Assembly: GCA_900465915.1 (NCBI GenBank)
Contig: UBKJ01000004.1
Span: 1 to 64,000, forward strand
Direction of reading: 5' to 3'
DNA: 64,000 bases
Source of the DNA: Hyphomicrobiales bacterium
GTDB taxonomy: Bacteria > Pseudomonadota > Alphaproteobacteria > Rhizobiales > Rhizobiaceae
Shown: one piece after another, positions 26,045 through 33,970 of the stretch
Position numbering within the stretch: position 1 is the stretch's first letter
How the letters are laid out: every line of letters begins with the position of its first letter
Program-made: the position numbers and the translations under genes
Notes under the pieces: generated by a model
What the model saw: only the letters and a program-made list of their open reading frames with translations
Database searches by the model: none
Told to the model about the DNA's origin: nothing

Positions 26045-27094
26045 ATGACGATCGACAAGGTCGACAACAAGGGCAAATACAAGGACGCGCGGCCGACGAT
26101 GCGGTCGATCGCCGAGATGGCGAAGGTCAACGTCTCCACCGTGTCGCGCGTGCTGCGCCAGCGGCCGGCGGAGACGGACAGCGAGGCCGCCCAGCATATA
26201 AGGCGGCTGGCGGAGGAGCTGGGCTATCGCCCCGACGCATGGGCGGCGAGCCTGCGCAGCCGCCGCACCAACGCGCTGGGCGTGGTGGTCACCCGGCTGA
26301 CCGACGTGGTCATGGCCTCGGTCTACGAATCGATCGAGGAATATGCGCAGGCGCGCGGCTATCTCGCCATCGGCGGCTCGTCGCGCGACGATCCCGACGA
26401 GCAAAGGCGCAGGATCGAGCATTATCTCGACCGCCGAGTGGACGGGCTGCTGATCGGCGACGCCCATCTCCACGCGCCGTTCCTCGACGAGCTTAGCGAT
26501 CGCGAGGTGCCCTTCATCCTGTTCAACCGCTCGTCGGGCGACCATCCGTCGGTGACCTGGGACGACGAATTGGGCGGCGCGATCGTGGCGCGGCATTTCA
26601 TGGATCTCGGCCATGAGCGCATCGCCATCGTCAACGGGCCGCCGCATGCGAGCTCCGGCACGGTGCGCGCGCAAGGCTTCGTCGACGCGCTGGCCAAGGA
26701 AGGGATCGTGCTGCCGCCGGAAATGATCATCAACGCCGGCTTCGACGCCGCGGCCGGCCGCCGCGCCGCGAAGGAATTGCTGGCGATGCGCCCGCACCCG
26801 ACCGCGATCTTCGCCGTCAACGACTATTCCGCCATCGGCGTCATGGGCGTGATCCGCGACGCCGGGCTCGAGGTCGGCAAGGACATAGCGGTGGTCGGCT
26901 ACAACGACATCACCATCGCCAACGACCTCGTGGTGCCGCTTTCGAGCGTGCGGGTGCCCATCGACGTGATGGGCCGCACCGCAGTGGAGATGATCGTCGC
27001 GCGCATGAACGGCGAGCCCGTCGCCTCGCGAAGGCTCACGCCTTACCTCGTCGTGCGCGACTCCTCCCGAAACCGCCCCGACAGGACGTCCTGA
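26045..27094 (+). CDS. LacI-family transcriptional regulator
   Basis: A 349-aa LacI/GalR regulator. The HTH with hinge, MRSIAEMAKVNVSTVSRVLRQ, begins at about residue 19, followed by the hinge helix region YRPDAWAASLRSRRTNALGVV and a periplasmic-binding-like ligand domain (LGHERIAIVNGP, PTAIFAVNDYSAIGVM, DIAVVGYNDITIA). Start ATG at 26045 chosen for the GGGAGAGGG just before it. Divergent from the RbsB/A/C operon with a near-perfect LacI operator between, so it probably regulates both that operon and the asparaginase-deaminase-transporter genes downstream of itself. Confidence 0.9.
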   Translation: MTIDKVDNKGKYKDARPTMRSIAEMAKVNVSTVSRVLRQRPAETDSEAAQHIRRLAEELGYRPDAWAASLRSRRTNALGVVVTRLTDVVMASVYESIEEYAQARGYLAIGGSSRDDPDEQRRRIEHYLDRRVDGLLIGDAHLHAPFLDELSDREVPFILFNRSSGDHPSVTWDDELGGAIVARHFMDLGHERIAIVNGPPHASSGTVRAQGFVDALAKEGIVLPPEMIINAGFDAAAGRRAAKELLAMRPHPTAIFAVNDYSAIGVMGVIRDAGLEVGKDIAVVGYNDITIANDLVVPLSSVRVPIDVMGRTAVEMIVARMNGEPVASRRLTPYLVVRDSSRNRPDRTS

Positions 27095-27177
27095 GGGCCA
27101 TGGATCACACCGGCGCCGCCGACGGCGCCGTCGACATCTTCATCCCGAACAATCCGGATTATCGACGAGGCTGCTGA

Positions 27178-28155
27178 ATGCGCAAGATCTGCCTGATCAC
27201 GACCGGGGGCACCATCGCCTCCCGGAAAGAGCCCGACAGCGGTCATGTGACCGCCAATCTCGACGGCGCGGAATTGCGCCGCATGCTGCCGCAGGCGCTG
27301 GAGGGCGTCGAGGTCACGGTCGACGAGTTCTGCAAGGTCGGCAGCTACGCCATGGACCTGCCGCTCAGCTTCGCGCTCGCCCGGCATATCGCGCAGCGGC
27401 TGGACGAGGGCTTCGACGGCGCCGTGGTCACCCACGGTACGGACACGATGGAGGAAAGCGTGTTCATGGCCGACCTCGTCGTGTCGTCGGACAAGCCGGT
27501 GGTCTTCACCGGCGCGCAGCACGCCGCCGACGAGCCGAGCCCCGACGGGCCGCAGAACCTGATGGATTCGCTGCGCCTCGCGGCATCCGACGCCGCCCAC
27601 GGCCTCGGCGCGGTGATCTGCTTCGACCACGAATTCCACGCGGCGCGGGACGTCACCAAGTCGCACACCTCCCGCACCGACACGTTTCTTTCGGCCGAGC
27701 ACGGCAAGCTCGGCGACGTCGACGGCGAGCGGATCGTCGTTCACCGCAAGCCGGTGCTGCGGCGGACCTATCCAGTCGACCGGGTCGCCGCGGACATCGA
27801 ACTGATCAAGCTCACCATCGGGGCCACCGACCGCTATATCCGCTTCGCCGCCGAAAACGGCGCCAAGGCGGTGGTGATCGAGGGTTTCGGCCGCGGCAAC
27901 GCCACGCCGGCCGTCACCTCCGCCGCCTCCGACATCGTGGAGATGGGCGTTCCCGTCATCATGACCAGCCGCTGCCAGCGCGGCCGCGTCAAGCCGATCT
28001 ACGGCAATGGCGGCGGCAAGACGCTGGCCGAAAAAGGCGTCATCTTCGCGGGCGACCTGAGCGGCCCCAAGGCGCGCGTGCTGCTGTCGGTGCTTCTGGG
28101 GGCGGGCTTCGCCGGCGACCGCATACGGGCGGAGATGGAGTCGCTGGGCGGCTGA
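27178..28155 (+). CDS. Asparaginase/glutaminase family amidohydrolase
   Basis: A 325-aa L-asparaginase-like enzyme. It has the N-terminal nucleophile motif LITTGGTIASR (Thr of TGGTIA) and the second active-site motif VVTHGTDTMEES (Thr-Asp), plus FTGAQHAADEPSPDGPQNLMDSL and the lysine region near GGGKTLAEKG. No signal peptide, so it acts in the cytoplasm. It releases ammonia from an amide; asparagine is the usual substrate, but related enzymes act on other beta-amides and cyclic-imide products. It lies 83 bp downstream of the LacI gene, likely co-transcribed, with a deaminase and transporter following. Confidence 0.88.
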   Translation: MRKICLITTGGTIASRKEPDSGHVTANLDGAELRRMLPQALEGVEVTVDEFCKVGSYAMDLPLSFALARHIAQRLDEGFDGAVVTHGTDTMEESVFMADLVVSSDKPVVFTGAQHAADEPSPDGPQNLMDSLRLAASDAAHGLGAVICFDHEFHAARDVTKSHTSRTDTFLSAEHGKLGDVDGERIVVHRKPVLRRTYPVDRVAADIELIKLTIGATDRYIRFAAENGAKAVVIEGFGRGNATPAVTSAASDIVEMGVPVIMTSRCQRGRVKPIYGNGGGKTLAEKGVIFAGDLSGPKARVLLSVLLGAGFAGDRIRAEMESLGG

Positions 28156-28260
28156 GCCCATCCGGCCCGAAAATTTAATTTCCAAATATCGGCGTCTGTC
28201 TTTATCCAGAGGGTCATGGTCGCTCCGGCGGCCCACGCGAAAAGACGAAGGATGGACAGC

Positions 28261-28734
28261 ATGGCCGACGACAGCCGTTTTCTCGCCGAGGCGATCGACC
28301 TCGCCCGCGCCAATATCGGCAAGGGCGGGCGGCCCTTCGGGGCCATGCTGGCGCGCGACGGCGCGGTGGTCGCCACCGGGGTCAACGAGATCGCCGCCAG
28401 CAACGATCCGACCGCGCATGCGGAGATGATGGCGATCCGCGCCGCGAGCCGCAAGCTCGGCTCGCCGGACCTGAGCGGCAGCACGGTCTACGCCAGCGGC
28501 CACCCCTGCCCCATGTGCATGGCGGCGATGCGGATGGCCGGCGTGAAAAACGTCTTCTACGCCTATTCCAACGAGGACGGCGCGCCGTTCGGGCTTTCCA
28601 CGGCGGCGGTCTACGAAGACCTCGCCAAGCCTTTCGCGGAGCAGTCCATGAGCATCCGCCACATGCCCGTGGACCCGGAAGACGGGCCGAGCCTCTACGC
28701 CGAATGGGCGCGGGCCCGCGACGGGCGGGCCTGA
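28261..28734 (+). CDS. Guanine-deaminase-like (CDA-fold) nucleobase deaminase
   Basis: A 157-aa zinc deaminase of the cytidine-deaminase fold. Zinc motifs: NDPTAHAEMMAIR (His-Ala-Glu) and ASGHPCPMCMAAMRMAG (PCPMC). With GGRPFGAMLARDG, the C-terminal VYEDLAKPFAEQSMSIRHMPV and EW near the end, it is most like Bacillus-type GuaD (guanine to xanthine and ammonia) rather than tRNA deaminase TadA. The glycine-proline spelling HPCPMC (usually EPCPMC) is a local change. Start ATG at 28261 chosen for the GAAGGA nine bases before it; an ATG three codons earlier is possible. It is 1 bp from the transporter gene. Confidence 0.82.
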   Translation: MADDSRFLAEAIDLARANIGKGGRPFGAMLARDGAVVATGVNEIAASNDPTAHAEMMAIRAASRKLGSPDLSGSTVYASGHPCPMCMAAMRMAGVKNVFYAYSNEDGAPFGLSTAAVYEDLAKPFAEQSMSIRHMPVDPEDGPSLYAEWARARDGRA

Positions 28735-28735
28735 G

Positions 28736-29938
28736 ATGACGGCCGAAAAATCCTCGCTCGCAGCCCGCCTGCCGCTGCTTGCGGCCGTGGCGCTGGTCGG
28801 CGTCAATCTGCGGCCCTTCATCACCGGCGTCGGGCCGCTGGCGACCGATATCGGCGCCGGGACCGGGCTCGGCCTCAAGGGCATTTCGCTGCTGACGCTG
28901 ACGCCGATGCTGCTGATGGGAATCTTCGCCTTCGCGGGCCCCGCTTTGCAGGCGCGCATCGGCGCGCGGCGGGCGGTGATCGGCTCGCTCGCCGTGCTGG
29001 TCGCGGGCTCGCTCCTGCGTCTCTTGGCCGATAGCGGCTGGAAAATGGTCGGCACGGCGGCCCTGCTCGGCTTAGGCGTGGCGATCATCCAGGCGGTGTT
29101 TCCGGGCGTCGTCAAAAAGCAGTTTCCGCGCCATGTCGGCGCGGTGATGGGGCTTTATTCGGCCACGCTGATGGGCGGCGGAGCGCTTGGGGCGCAGCTT
29201 TCGCCGCTGATCGCCACGGCGTCCGGCGACTGGCGCGTCGGCCTCGCTTGGATGGCCGTTCCGGCGGCGCTGGCTTTGCTGATGGCGGCGCTCTGCCTGC
29301 CGCGCGACGGCGGCGGCGGACGCGGCGGCGTGCGCGTCGCGGCGCTGCTGCGGCGGCCGCGCGTCTGGCTGCTGATGGCGTGCTTCGGGCTGGTCAATGG
29401 CGGCTATTCGACCGTCGTGGCGTGGCTCGCGCCCTTCTATCGCGAGCATGGCTGGAACGCCGCCGCCAGCGGCGGCCTGCTGGCGGCGATGGCGCTGGCC
29501 CAGGGGCTGGCGGCGCTCGTGCTGCCGCTCGTCGCGCGCGGCGAGGACCGCCGGCCGTGGCTATGGCTGACGCTCGCCATGCAGGCGGCCGGCTTCGCCG
29601 CATTGGCGTTTCGGCCCGAGGCCGCGCCGCTCGCTTCCGCCATGCTGCTCGGCGCGGGCTTGGGCGGATGCTTCTCGCTGTCGATGATCGTGGCGCTCGA
29701 CCATTTGCAGGACCCGGCCCAGGCCGGGGCGCTGTCGGCGCTGATGCAGGGCGGCGGCTTCCTGATCACCGCCATGCCGCCCTGGATCGTGGCGGCGCTG
29801 CACGACCTGACCGGCGGCTTCACCGCCGGCTGGCTGCTGCATCTGGTGTCGGTCGGCGTCGTCGTGCTTCTGTACTGGCGCGTGACGCCCAAGAGCTACG
29901 CCGCGGCGATGCGCCTGCCGGCGCCGGCCGGTCAATAG
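28736..29938 (+). CDS. CynX/NimT-type major facilitator transporter
   Basis: A 400-aa MFS membrane protein with about twelve hydrophobic segments. LVGVNLRPFITGVGPLATDI in the first segment and PGVVKKQFPRHVGAVMGLYSATLMGGGALGAQLSPLI in the middle are the hallmarks of the CynX/NimT group (cyanate or nitroimidazole transporter relatives). Members move small nitrogenous compounds or export products. The start is 1 bp after the deaminase stop, so the two are coupled; it may handle the base or imide made or used by that enzyme. The end overlaps the convergent AroE-like gene by 7 bp. Confidence 0.87.
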   Translation: MTAEKSSLAARLPLLAAVALVGVNLRPFITGVGPLATDIGAGTGLGLKGISLLTLTPMLLMGIFAFAGPALQARIGARRAVIGSLAVLVAGSLLRLLADSGWKMVGTAALLGLGVAIIQAVFPGVVKKQFPRHVGAVMGLYSATLMGGGALGAQLSPLIATASGDWRVGLAWMAVPAALALLMAALCLPRDGGGGRGGVRVAALLRRPRVWLLMACFGLVNGGYSTVVAWLAPFYREHGWNAAASGGLLAAMALAQGLAALVLPLVARGEDRRPWLWLTLAMQAAGFAALAFRPEAAPLASAMLLGAGLGGCFSLSMIVALDHLQDPAQAGALSALMQGGGFLITAMPPWIVAALHDLTGGFTAGWLLHLVSVGVVVLLYWRVTPKSYAAAMRLPAPAGQ

Positions 29939-30720
29939 CCGAAAAAGGAAACCATCAGGTCGATCTGCGAATCGAGCATGCCGGCGCCGTAGCGCACCTC
30001 GCAGCCGGCGGCGAGCGCGGCTTGCAACAGCGGCGTCTCGCGCGGCTTCATGATGATGTCGGCGACGAGGATGTCGGGCCGGAGCTGGGCCACGTCGACC
30101 GGCAACGGATCGCGCTCGGGATGCAGGCCGCAGGGCGTGGCGTTGACCAGCAGGTCGACGCCGGCGAGATCGGCGCCGGACGCCGCCACGTCGAGCGCGG
30201 GATAGCGTTTCCCGACGTCGTCGGCGAGGGCCTTGGCGCGCGCCGCGTCGACGTCGCAAAGCCGCAGCGATTTGCAGCCGCTTTTCGCGAGGCCGAAGGC
30301 GATCGCCTTGCCGGCGCCGCCGCAGCCCACCACCAGCGCAGCGCGGCCCTTGGCGTCGCTACCGCCGCTCAGCATGCCGGTCAAAAAGCCCAGCCCGTCC
30401 AGGTTGGTGGCGATCATGCGGCCGTCCTCGGCGCGGCGGATGACGTTGGCGGCCCCCAGCTCGCGCGCCGCCTCGTCGGCCTCGTCGGCCAGCTCGAAGG
30501 CCTGCTCCTTGAGCGGCACGCTGACCACGATGCCGCCAAGATTGCGGGTCTTCTTCATCGCCGCCCAGCCGAGCGCGAAATCCTCCGGCGCGTAATGGAC
30601 CGGCGTCATCACCGCATCCAGCCCGCGCGCCGCGAAGACCGGGTTGATGACCTCCGGCGTGCGCACATGGGCGATGGGATGGGCCAACATGAAGAAGATT
30701 TTGGTGGCGCCCGAAATCAT
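29932..30720 (-). CDS. Shikimate dehydrogenase-like oxidoreductase (AroE family)
   Basis: A 262-aa AroE-type protein: FMLAHPIAHVRTPEVINP (substrate domain, usual form G-PI-HS-SP), GGIVVSVPLKEQ (with the catalytic lysine), NLDGLGFLTGM, the NADP Rossmann motif VVGCGGAGKAIAFGLAKSG and the C-terminal GAGMLDSQIDLMVSFFGY. The usual HSxSP is HVRTP and the usual NTDG is NLDG, so it is more likely a side-pathway AroE homologue than the biosynthetic enzyme. Start ATG at 30720 has GGAGAAAGG before it; an upstream in-frame start would add a 20-residue stretch without AroE resemblance. Confidence 0.8.
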   Translation of the reverse strand: MISGATKIFFMLAHPIAHVRTPEVINPVFAARGLDAVMTPVHYAPEDFALGWAAMKKTRNLGGIVVSVPLKEQAFELADEADEAARELGAANVIRRAEDGRMIATNLDGLGFLTGMLSGGSDAKGRAALVVGCGGAGKAIAFGLAKSGCKSLRLCDVDAARAKALADDVGKRYPALDVAASGADLAGVDLLVNATPCGLHPERDPLPVDVAQLRPDILVADIIMKPRETPLLQAALAAGCEVRYGAGMLDSQIDLMVSFFGY

Positions 30721-30790
30721 GAAAAAACCTTTCTCCGCAACGGCGCGGCGAACATCGTCATGGCTGCGTTTCTCGCACATTGTCTATGGA

Positions 30791-30800
30791 ATGTCGACAT
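30791..30800. promoter_or_regulatory. ATGTCGACAT palindrome before the DadA-like gene
   Basis: A perfect 10-bp palindrome, ATGTCGACAT, in the 132-bp divergent space between the AroE-like and DadA-like genes, 53 bp before the GTG start of the latter. The same core (TGTCGACA) forms part of the composite operator found in the 45-58 kb region. The TGTCGTTTA half seen there is absent here, so this may be a weaker or partial site. Confidence 0.55.
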
Positions 30801-30852
30801 TAGATATGCAATAAATCCGGCGCAGCAACTGATTTGTGCAAGAGGTCAATCC

Positions 30853-32091
30853 GTGAGTGATGTCACCATAATCGGCGGCGGCGTTGTCGGCGTCTGTTCG
30901 GCGATCGCCCTGCAACAGGACGGGTATTCGGTGGAGGTGATCGACCGCGGCCCGCCGACCCAAGCGGCGAGCTACGGCAATTGCGGCCTTCTGGCCGTGG
31001 GCGAGATCGTGCCGATCTCCAAGCCGGGCATCCTGCCCAAGATACCGAAATGGCTCACCGATCCCGAGAGCCCGCTTTTCGTGCGCCCCAAGGACATGAT
31101 GCGCGAGATGCCTTGGCTCTTGCGCTTCCTGTGGTCGGGCCGGCGCAGGCGCGTGCTGGAGATCGCCGCCGCTTTGGCTCCCCTCACCCATCGGGCCGAG
31201 GACGATTACCGGGCGCTGCTGGAGCGCGTCGGCGTCGCCGACAAGCTGGTGCCGGCGGAGAACATCCTCGCCTTCAACTCCAGGGCCGATTTCGAGGCCG
31301 ACCGTTTCGCATGGGACCTGCGCGAGCGGCACGGCTTCCGCCATCGCTTCCTGACCACGGAGGAACTGCGCGCGGTCGAGCCGGCGCTGAGCGGGCCGAT
31401 CACCTGCGGCGTGCTGCTCGAAGGCTGGCTGCAATTCTCCGATCCGGGCGTGGTGCGACAGAAGCTGATCGACTTCTTCATCGCCAATGGCGGCCTGCTG
31501 CGGACCGGCTCGGTCGACCGCATCGAGACGCAAGGCGGCAAGGCCGTCGCCGTGCAGCTCGCCGACGGCGAACGCCTGCCGGTCCAGCGGCTGGTCGTCT
31601 GCGCCGGCGCGTGGAGCGGCAGGCTGGCGCGCGACCTCGGCCTCCGCGTCCCTGTCGCCGCCCTGCAGGGCTATCACTATCACGCGCCGCAGCCGGGCGT
31701 GACGCTCAACCATGCGGTGCTCTACGCCAATGGCGGCTTCGTGCTGACGCCGATGGAGACGGGCCTGCGCATCGGCGGCACCATCGAGGTGGCGGGACAG
31801 GACCCGCAGCCGAATTTCGCCCGCGCCGACCTGATCGTGCGCAAGGCGAGCCAGGTGCTGCCGGGGCTGAAGCTCGAAGGCGGAACATACTGGATGGGGC
31901 CGCGCCCCTTCATGCCCGACACGCTGCCGGTGATCGACCGCGCCCGCCATCACGACAATGTCGTTCTGGCCTTCGGCCACGGACAGGTCGGCATGACGCT
32001 GGGGGCGACGACGGCGAAGCTGGTCAGCGACCTCGTCGCCGGCCGCACGCCCTCGATGGACCTGACGCCCTATCGGGCGACGCGGTTCTAA
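30853..32091 (+). CDS. DadA-like FAD-dependent D-amino acid dehydrogenase
   Basis: A 412-aa flavoprotein of the DAO/DadA family. FAD motif IIGGGVVGVCSAIALQQDGYSVEVIDR at the N-terminus, NCGLLAVGEIVPISKPG (loop typical of DadA), LVVCAGAWSGRLARDLGLRVP, and near the C-terminus WMGPRPFMPDTLPVID and FGHGQVGMTLGATTAKLV. Start GTG at 30853 chosen for AGAGG upstream; the frame is open far upstream through unrelated genes. It oxidises a D-amino acid to the imino/oxo acid in the membrane-linked respiratory manner. Its promoter carries the TGTCGACA palindrome of the hydroxyproline-like genes, making D-hydroxyproline dehydrogenase (HypO-like) a reasonable guess. Confidence 0.85.
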   Translation: MSDVTIIGGGVVGVCSAIALQQDGYSVEVIDRGPPTQAASYGNCGLLAVGEIVPISKPGILPKIPKWLTDPESPLFVRPKDMMREMPWLLRFLWSGRRRRVLEIAAALAPLTHRAEDDYRALLERVGVADKLVPAENILAFNSRADFEADRFAWDLRERHGFRHRFLTTEELRAVEPALSGPITCGVLLEGWLQFSDPGVVRQKLIDFFIANGGLLRTGSVDRIETQGGKAVAVQLADGERLPVQRLVVCAGAWSGRLARDLGLRVPVAALQGYHYHAPQPGVTLNHAVLYANGGFVLTPMETGLRIGGTIEVAGQDPQPNFARADLIVRKASQVLPGLKLEGGTYWMGPRPFMPDTLPVIDRARHHDNVVLAFGHGQVGMTLGATTAKLVSDLVAGRTPSMDLTPYRATRF

Positions 32092-32099
32092 AAACGAAA

Positions 32100-32126
32100 G
32101 CGACGGCGGAGACGATCCGCCGTCGC
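32100..32126. terminator. Bidirectional hairpin terminator between convergent genes
   Basis: Perfect 11-bp stem GCGACGGCGGA-gacga-TCCGCCGTCGC in the 46-bp gap between the DadA-like gene (ends 32091) and the dehydratase gene (ends 32138). A short A-run (AAAAACGAAA) precedes it on the plus strand, which is a U-run for the minus-strand transcript, so termination of the dehydratase message is best supported. Confidence 0.7.
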
Positions 32127-32137
32127 GCAAGTCCCAT

Positions 32138-33865
32138 TCAGAAGGGCCGCCGGGTCGGCGCGGCGCTGCCGCTGCGGCCGACGAGGAAATCGAAATCGAG
32201 CCCCTTGTCCGCTTGCAGGACATGCTCGACGAAGAGGCGTTCATAGCCGCGCTTGTGCTCGGCCACGCGGGCCGAGCTTTCGCCGCGGCGGCGCTCCAGC
32301 TCGGCTTCCGGCACGTCGAGCGTCAGCGAACCGCCCATCACGTCGAGCGAGATCATGTCGCCGTCGCGCACCAGCGACAGCGGCCCGCCGATCGAGGATT
32401 CGGGCGCGACGTGCAGCACCACGGTTCCATAGGCCGTGCCGCTCATCCGCCCGTCGGAGACGCGGACCATGTCGGTCACGCCCTTGGCGAGCAGGTGGGC
32501 CGGCAGGCGGATATTGCCCAGCTCCGGCATGCCCGGATAGCCGCGCGGGCCGATGCCCTTCAGCACCAGCACGCATGTCTCGTCGATAGCGAGGCTCGGA
32601 TCGTCGATGCGGCTGTCCAGGTCCTCGACCGATTCGAAGACGACCGCCCGGCCGGTATGCTTCAAGAGATGCGGGCTGGCGGCGGAGGGTTTTATCACCG
32701 CGCCGTTGGGAGCGAGGTTGCCTTTCAGGATGCGCAGCGCGTTCTGCGGCTTGATCGGCTCGTCGAAGGCCGCGATGACGTCGCGGTCGAGGCTTTCGGC
32801 CTCGGCGATGTCCTCGCCGAGCGTCCTGCCGCTGACGGTGACGGCGTCGAGGTTGAGGCGGTCGCCGAGCGAGGCCATCAGCGCCGGCAGGCCGCCGGCG
32901 GAATAGAACTCCTCGACCAGATATTTGCCGTTGGGGATGATGTTGGCGAGAAGCGGGATCGCGCGGCAGTTCTTCTCGAAATCCTCCAGCGTCAGGTCGA
33001 TTTCGAGCCGGCCCGCAAGTGCTGTGAGATGGATGATGGCGTTGGTGCTGCCGCCCAGGGCGGCGTTGACGCGGATGGCGTTCTCCAGCGCCCGGCGGTC
33101 GACCACTTTCGAGAAGACGAGGTCTTCCCAGACCATGTCGACGATGCGGCGGCCGGCCAGTTGCGCCGAGCCCTTGCGGCGGCCGTCGACGGCGGGGATC
33201 GCCGCCGAGCCGGACAGGCTGAGCCCGAGCGCCTCGGCGAGGCAGCCCATGGTAGTCGCCGTGCCCATGGTGTTGCAATGGCCGTTGCTGCGCGACATGC
33301 CGTATTCGGAATTGAGGAAGGCCTCCTTGGTCATGCGGCCGCCCTTGTATTCGGCATGCATGCGGAAGATGTCCGATCCCGATCCGACCTGGCGCGTGCC
33401 GACCTTGCCGTTGATCATGCCGCCGCCATGCACCACCATGGTCGGCAGGTCCACGCTGGCCGCCCCCATCATATAGGCGGGGGCGGTGTTGTCGCAGCCG
33501 GTGAGAAGCACGACGCCGTCGAGCGGATTGGCCCGCAGCGTCGCCTCCAGCTCCATGCTCATCATGTTGCGGAACAGCATGCCGCTGGGCCGCATGATGG
33601 AATCGCCGATCGACATGGTCGAGAAGACCAGCGGATAGCCGCCCGCCTCCAGCACGCCCTTGGCGACCCAGTCCGCCAGCTCGGTCAGATGCGCGTTGCA
33701 CGGAACGAGATCAGAAGCGGAATTGGCGATGCCGATGACCGGCTTGCCCTCGAACATGTCGGGCAGCGCGCCCCGCGCCTTGAGATGGGTGCGGTGCTCG
33801 TAGCCGGTGTTGTCGATGCGCCTGAACCACGCTTCGCTGCGCAGGGGCGCCGTCCTCTTGCTCAT
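32138..33865 (-). CDS. IlvD/Edd-family sugar-acid or dihydroxy-acid dehydratase
   Basis: A 575-aa Fe-S dehydratase. The three cysteine regions are visible: VPCNAHLTEL, LLTGCDNTAPAYMMGAA and SNGHCNTMGTATTMGCLAEALG; the C-terminal swivel has VRVSDGRMSGTAYGTVVLHVAPES. The length (about 575) and SDGRMSGTA...HVAPE spelling fit the sugar-acid branch (arabinonate/xylonate/gluconate-type dehydratases) rather than biosynthetic IlvD. It removes water from a 2,3-dihydroxy acid to give a 2-keto-3-deoxy acid. Start ATG at 33865 has GGAGGA before it. A 105-bp gap separates it from the cyclodeaminase homologue upstream. Confidence 0.85.
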   Translation of the reverse strand: MSKRTAPLRSEAWFRRIDNTGYEHRTHLKARGALPDMFEGKPVIGIANSASDLVPCNAHLTELADWVAKGVLEAGGYPLVFSTMSIGDSIMRPSGMLFRNMMSMELEATLRANPLDGVVLLTGCDNTAPAYMMGAASVDLPTMVVHGGGMINGKVGTRQVGSGSDIFRMHAEYKGGRMTKEAFLNSEYGMSRSNGHCNTMGTATTMGCLAEALGLSLSGSAAIPAVDGRRKGSAQLAGRRIVDMVWEDLVFSKVVDRRALENAIRVNAALGGSTNAIIHLTALAGRLEIDLTLEDFEKNCRAIPLLANIIPNGKYLVEEFYSAGGLPALMASLGDRLNLDAVTVSGRTLGEDIAEAESLDRDVIAAFDEPIKPQNALRILKGNLAPNGAVIKPSAASPHLLKHTGRAVVFESVEDLDSRIDDPSLAIDETCVLVLKGIGPRGYPGMPELGNIRLPAHLLAKGVTDMVRVSDGRMSGTAYGTVVLHVAPESSIGGPLSLVRDGDMISLDVMGGSLTLDVPEAELERRRGESSARVAEHKRGYERLFVEHVLQADKGLDFDFLVGRSGSAAPTRRPF

Positions 33866-33970
33866 TGCATTCCTCCATTGGGCGGCAAGCCGCCACGCGT
33901 CGAAAATTCCTGGCTGCACGGCGTCTTGCATGAACGGCGTCGTTTCAGCGGCGAAGGCCGGACGGGCGGA

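Noticed and set aside
27100..27177. 25-codon frame between lacI-type and asparaginase genes
   Set aside because: It ends directly before the asparaginase ATG (TGA-ATG), so it might be a leader peptide, but it has no ribosome-binding site, no family match and no attenuator-like structure nearby.
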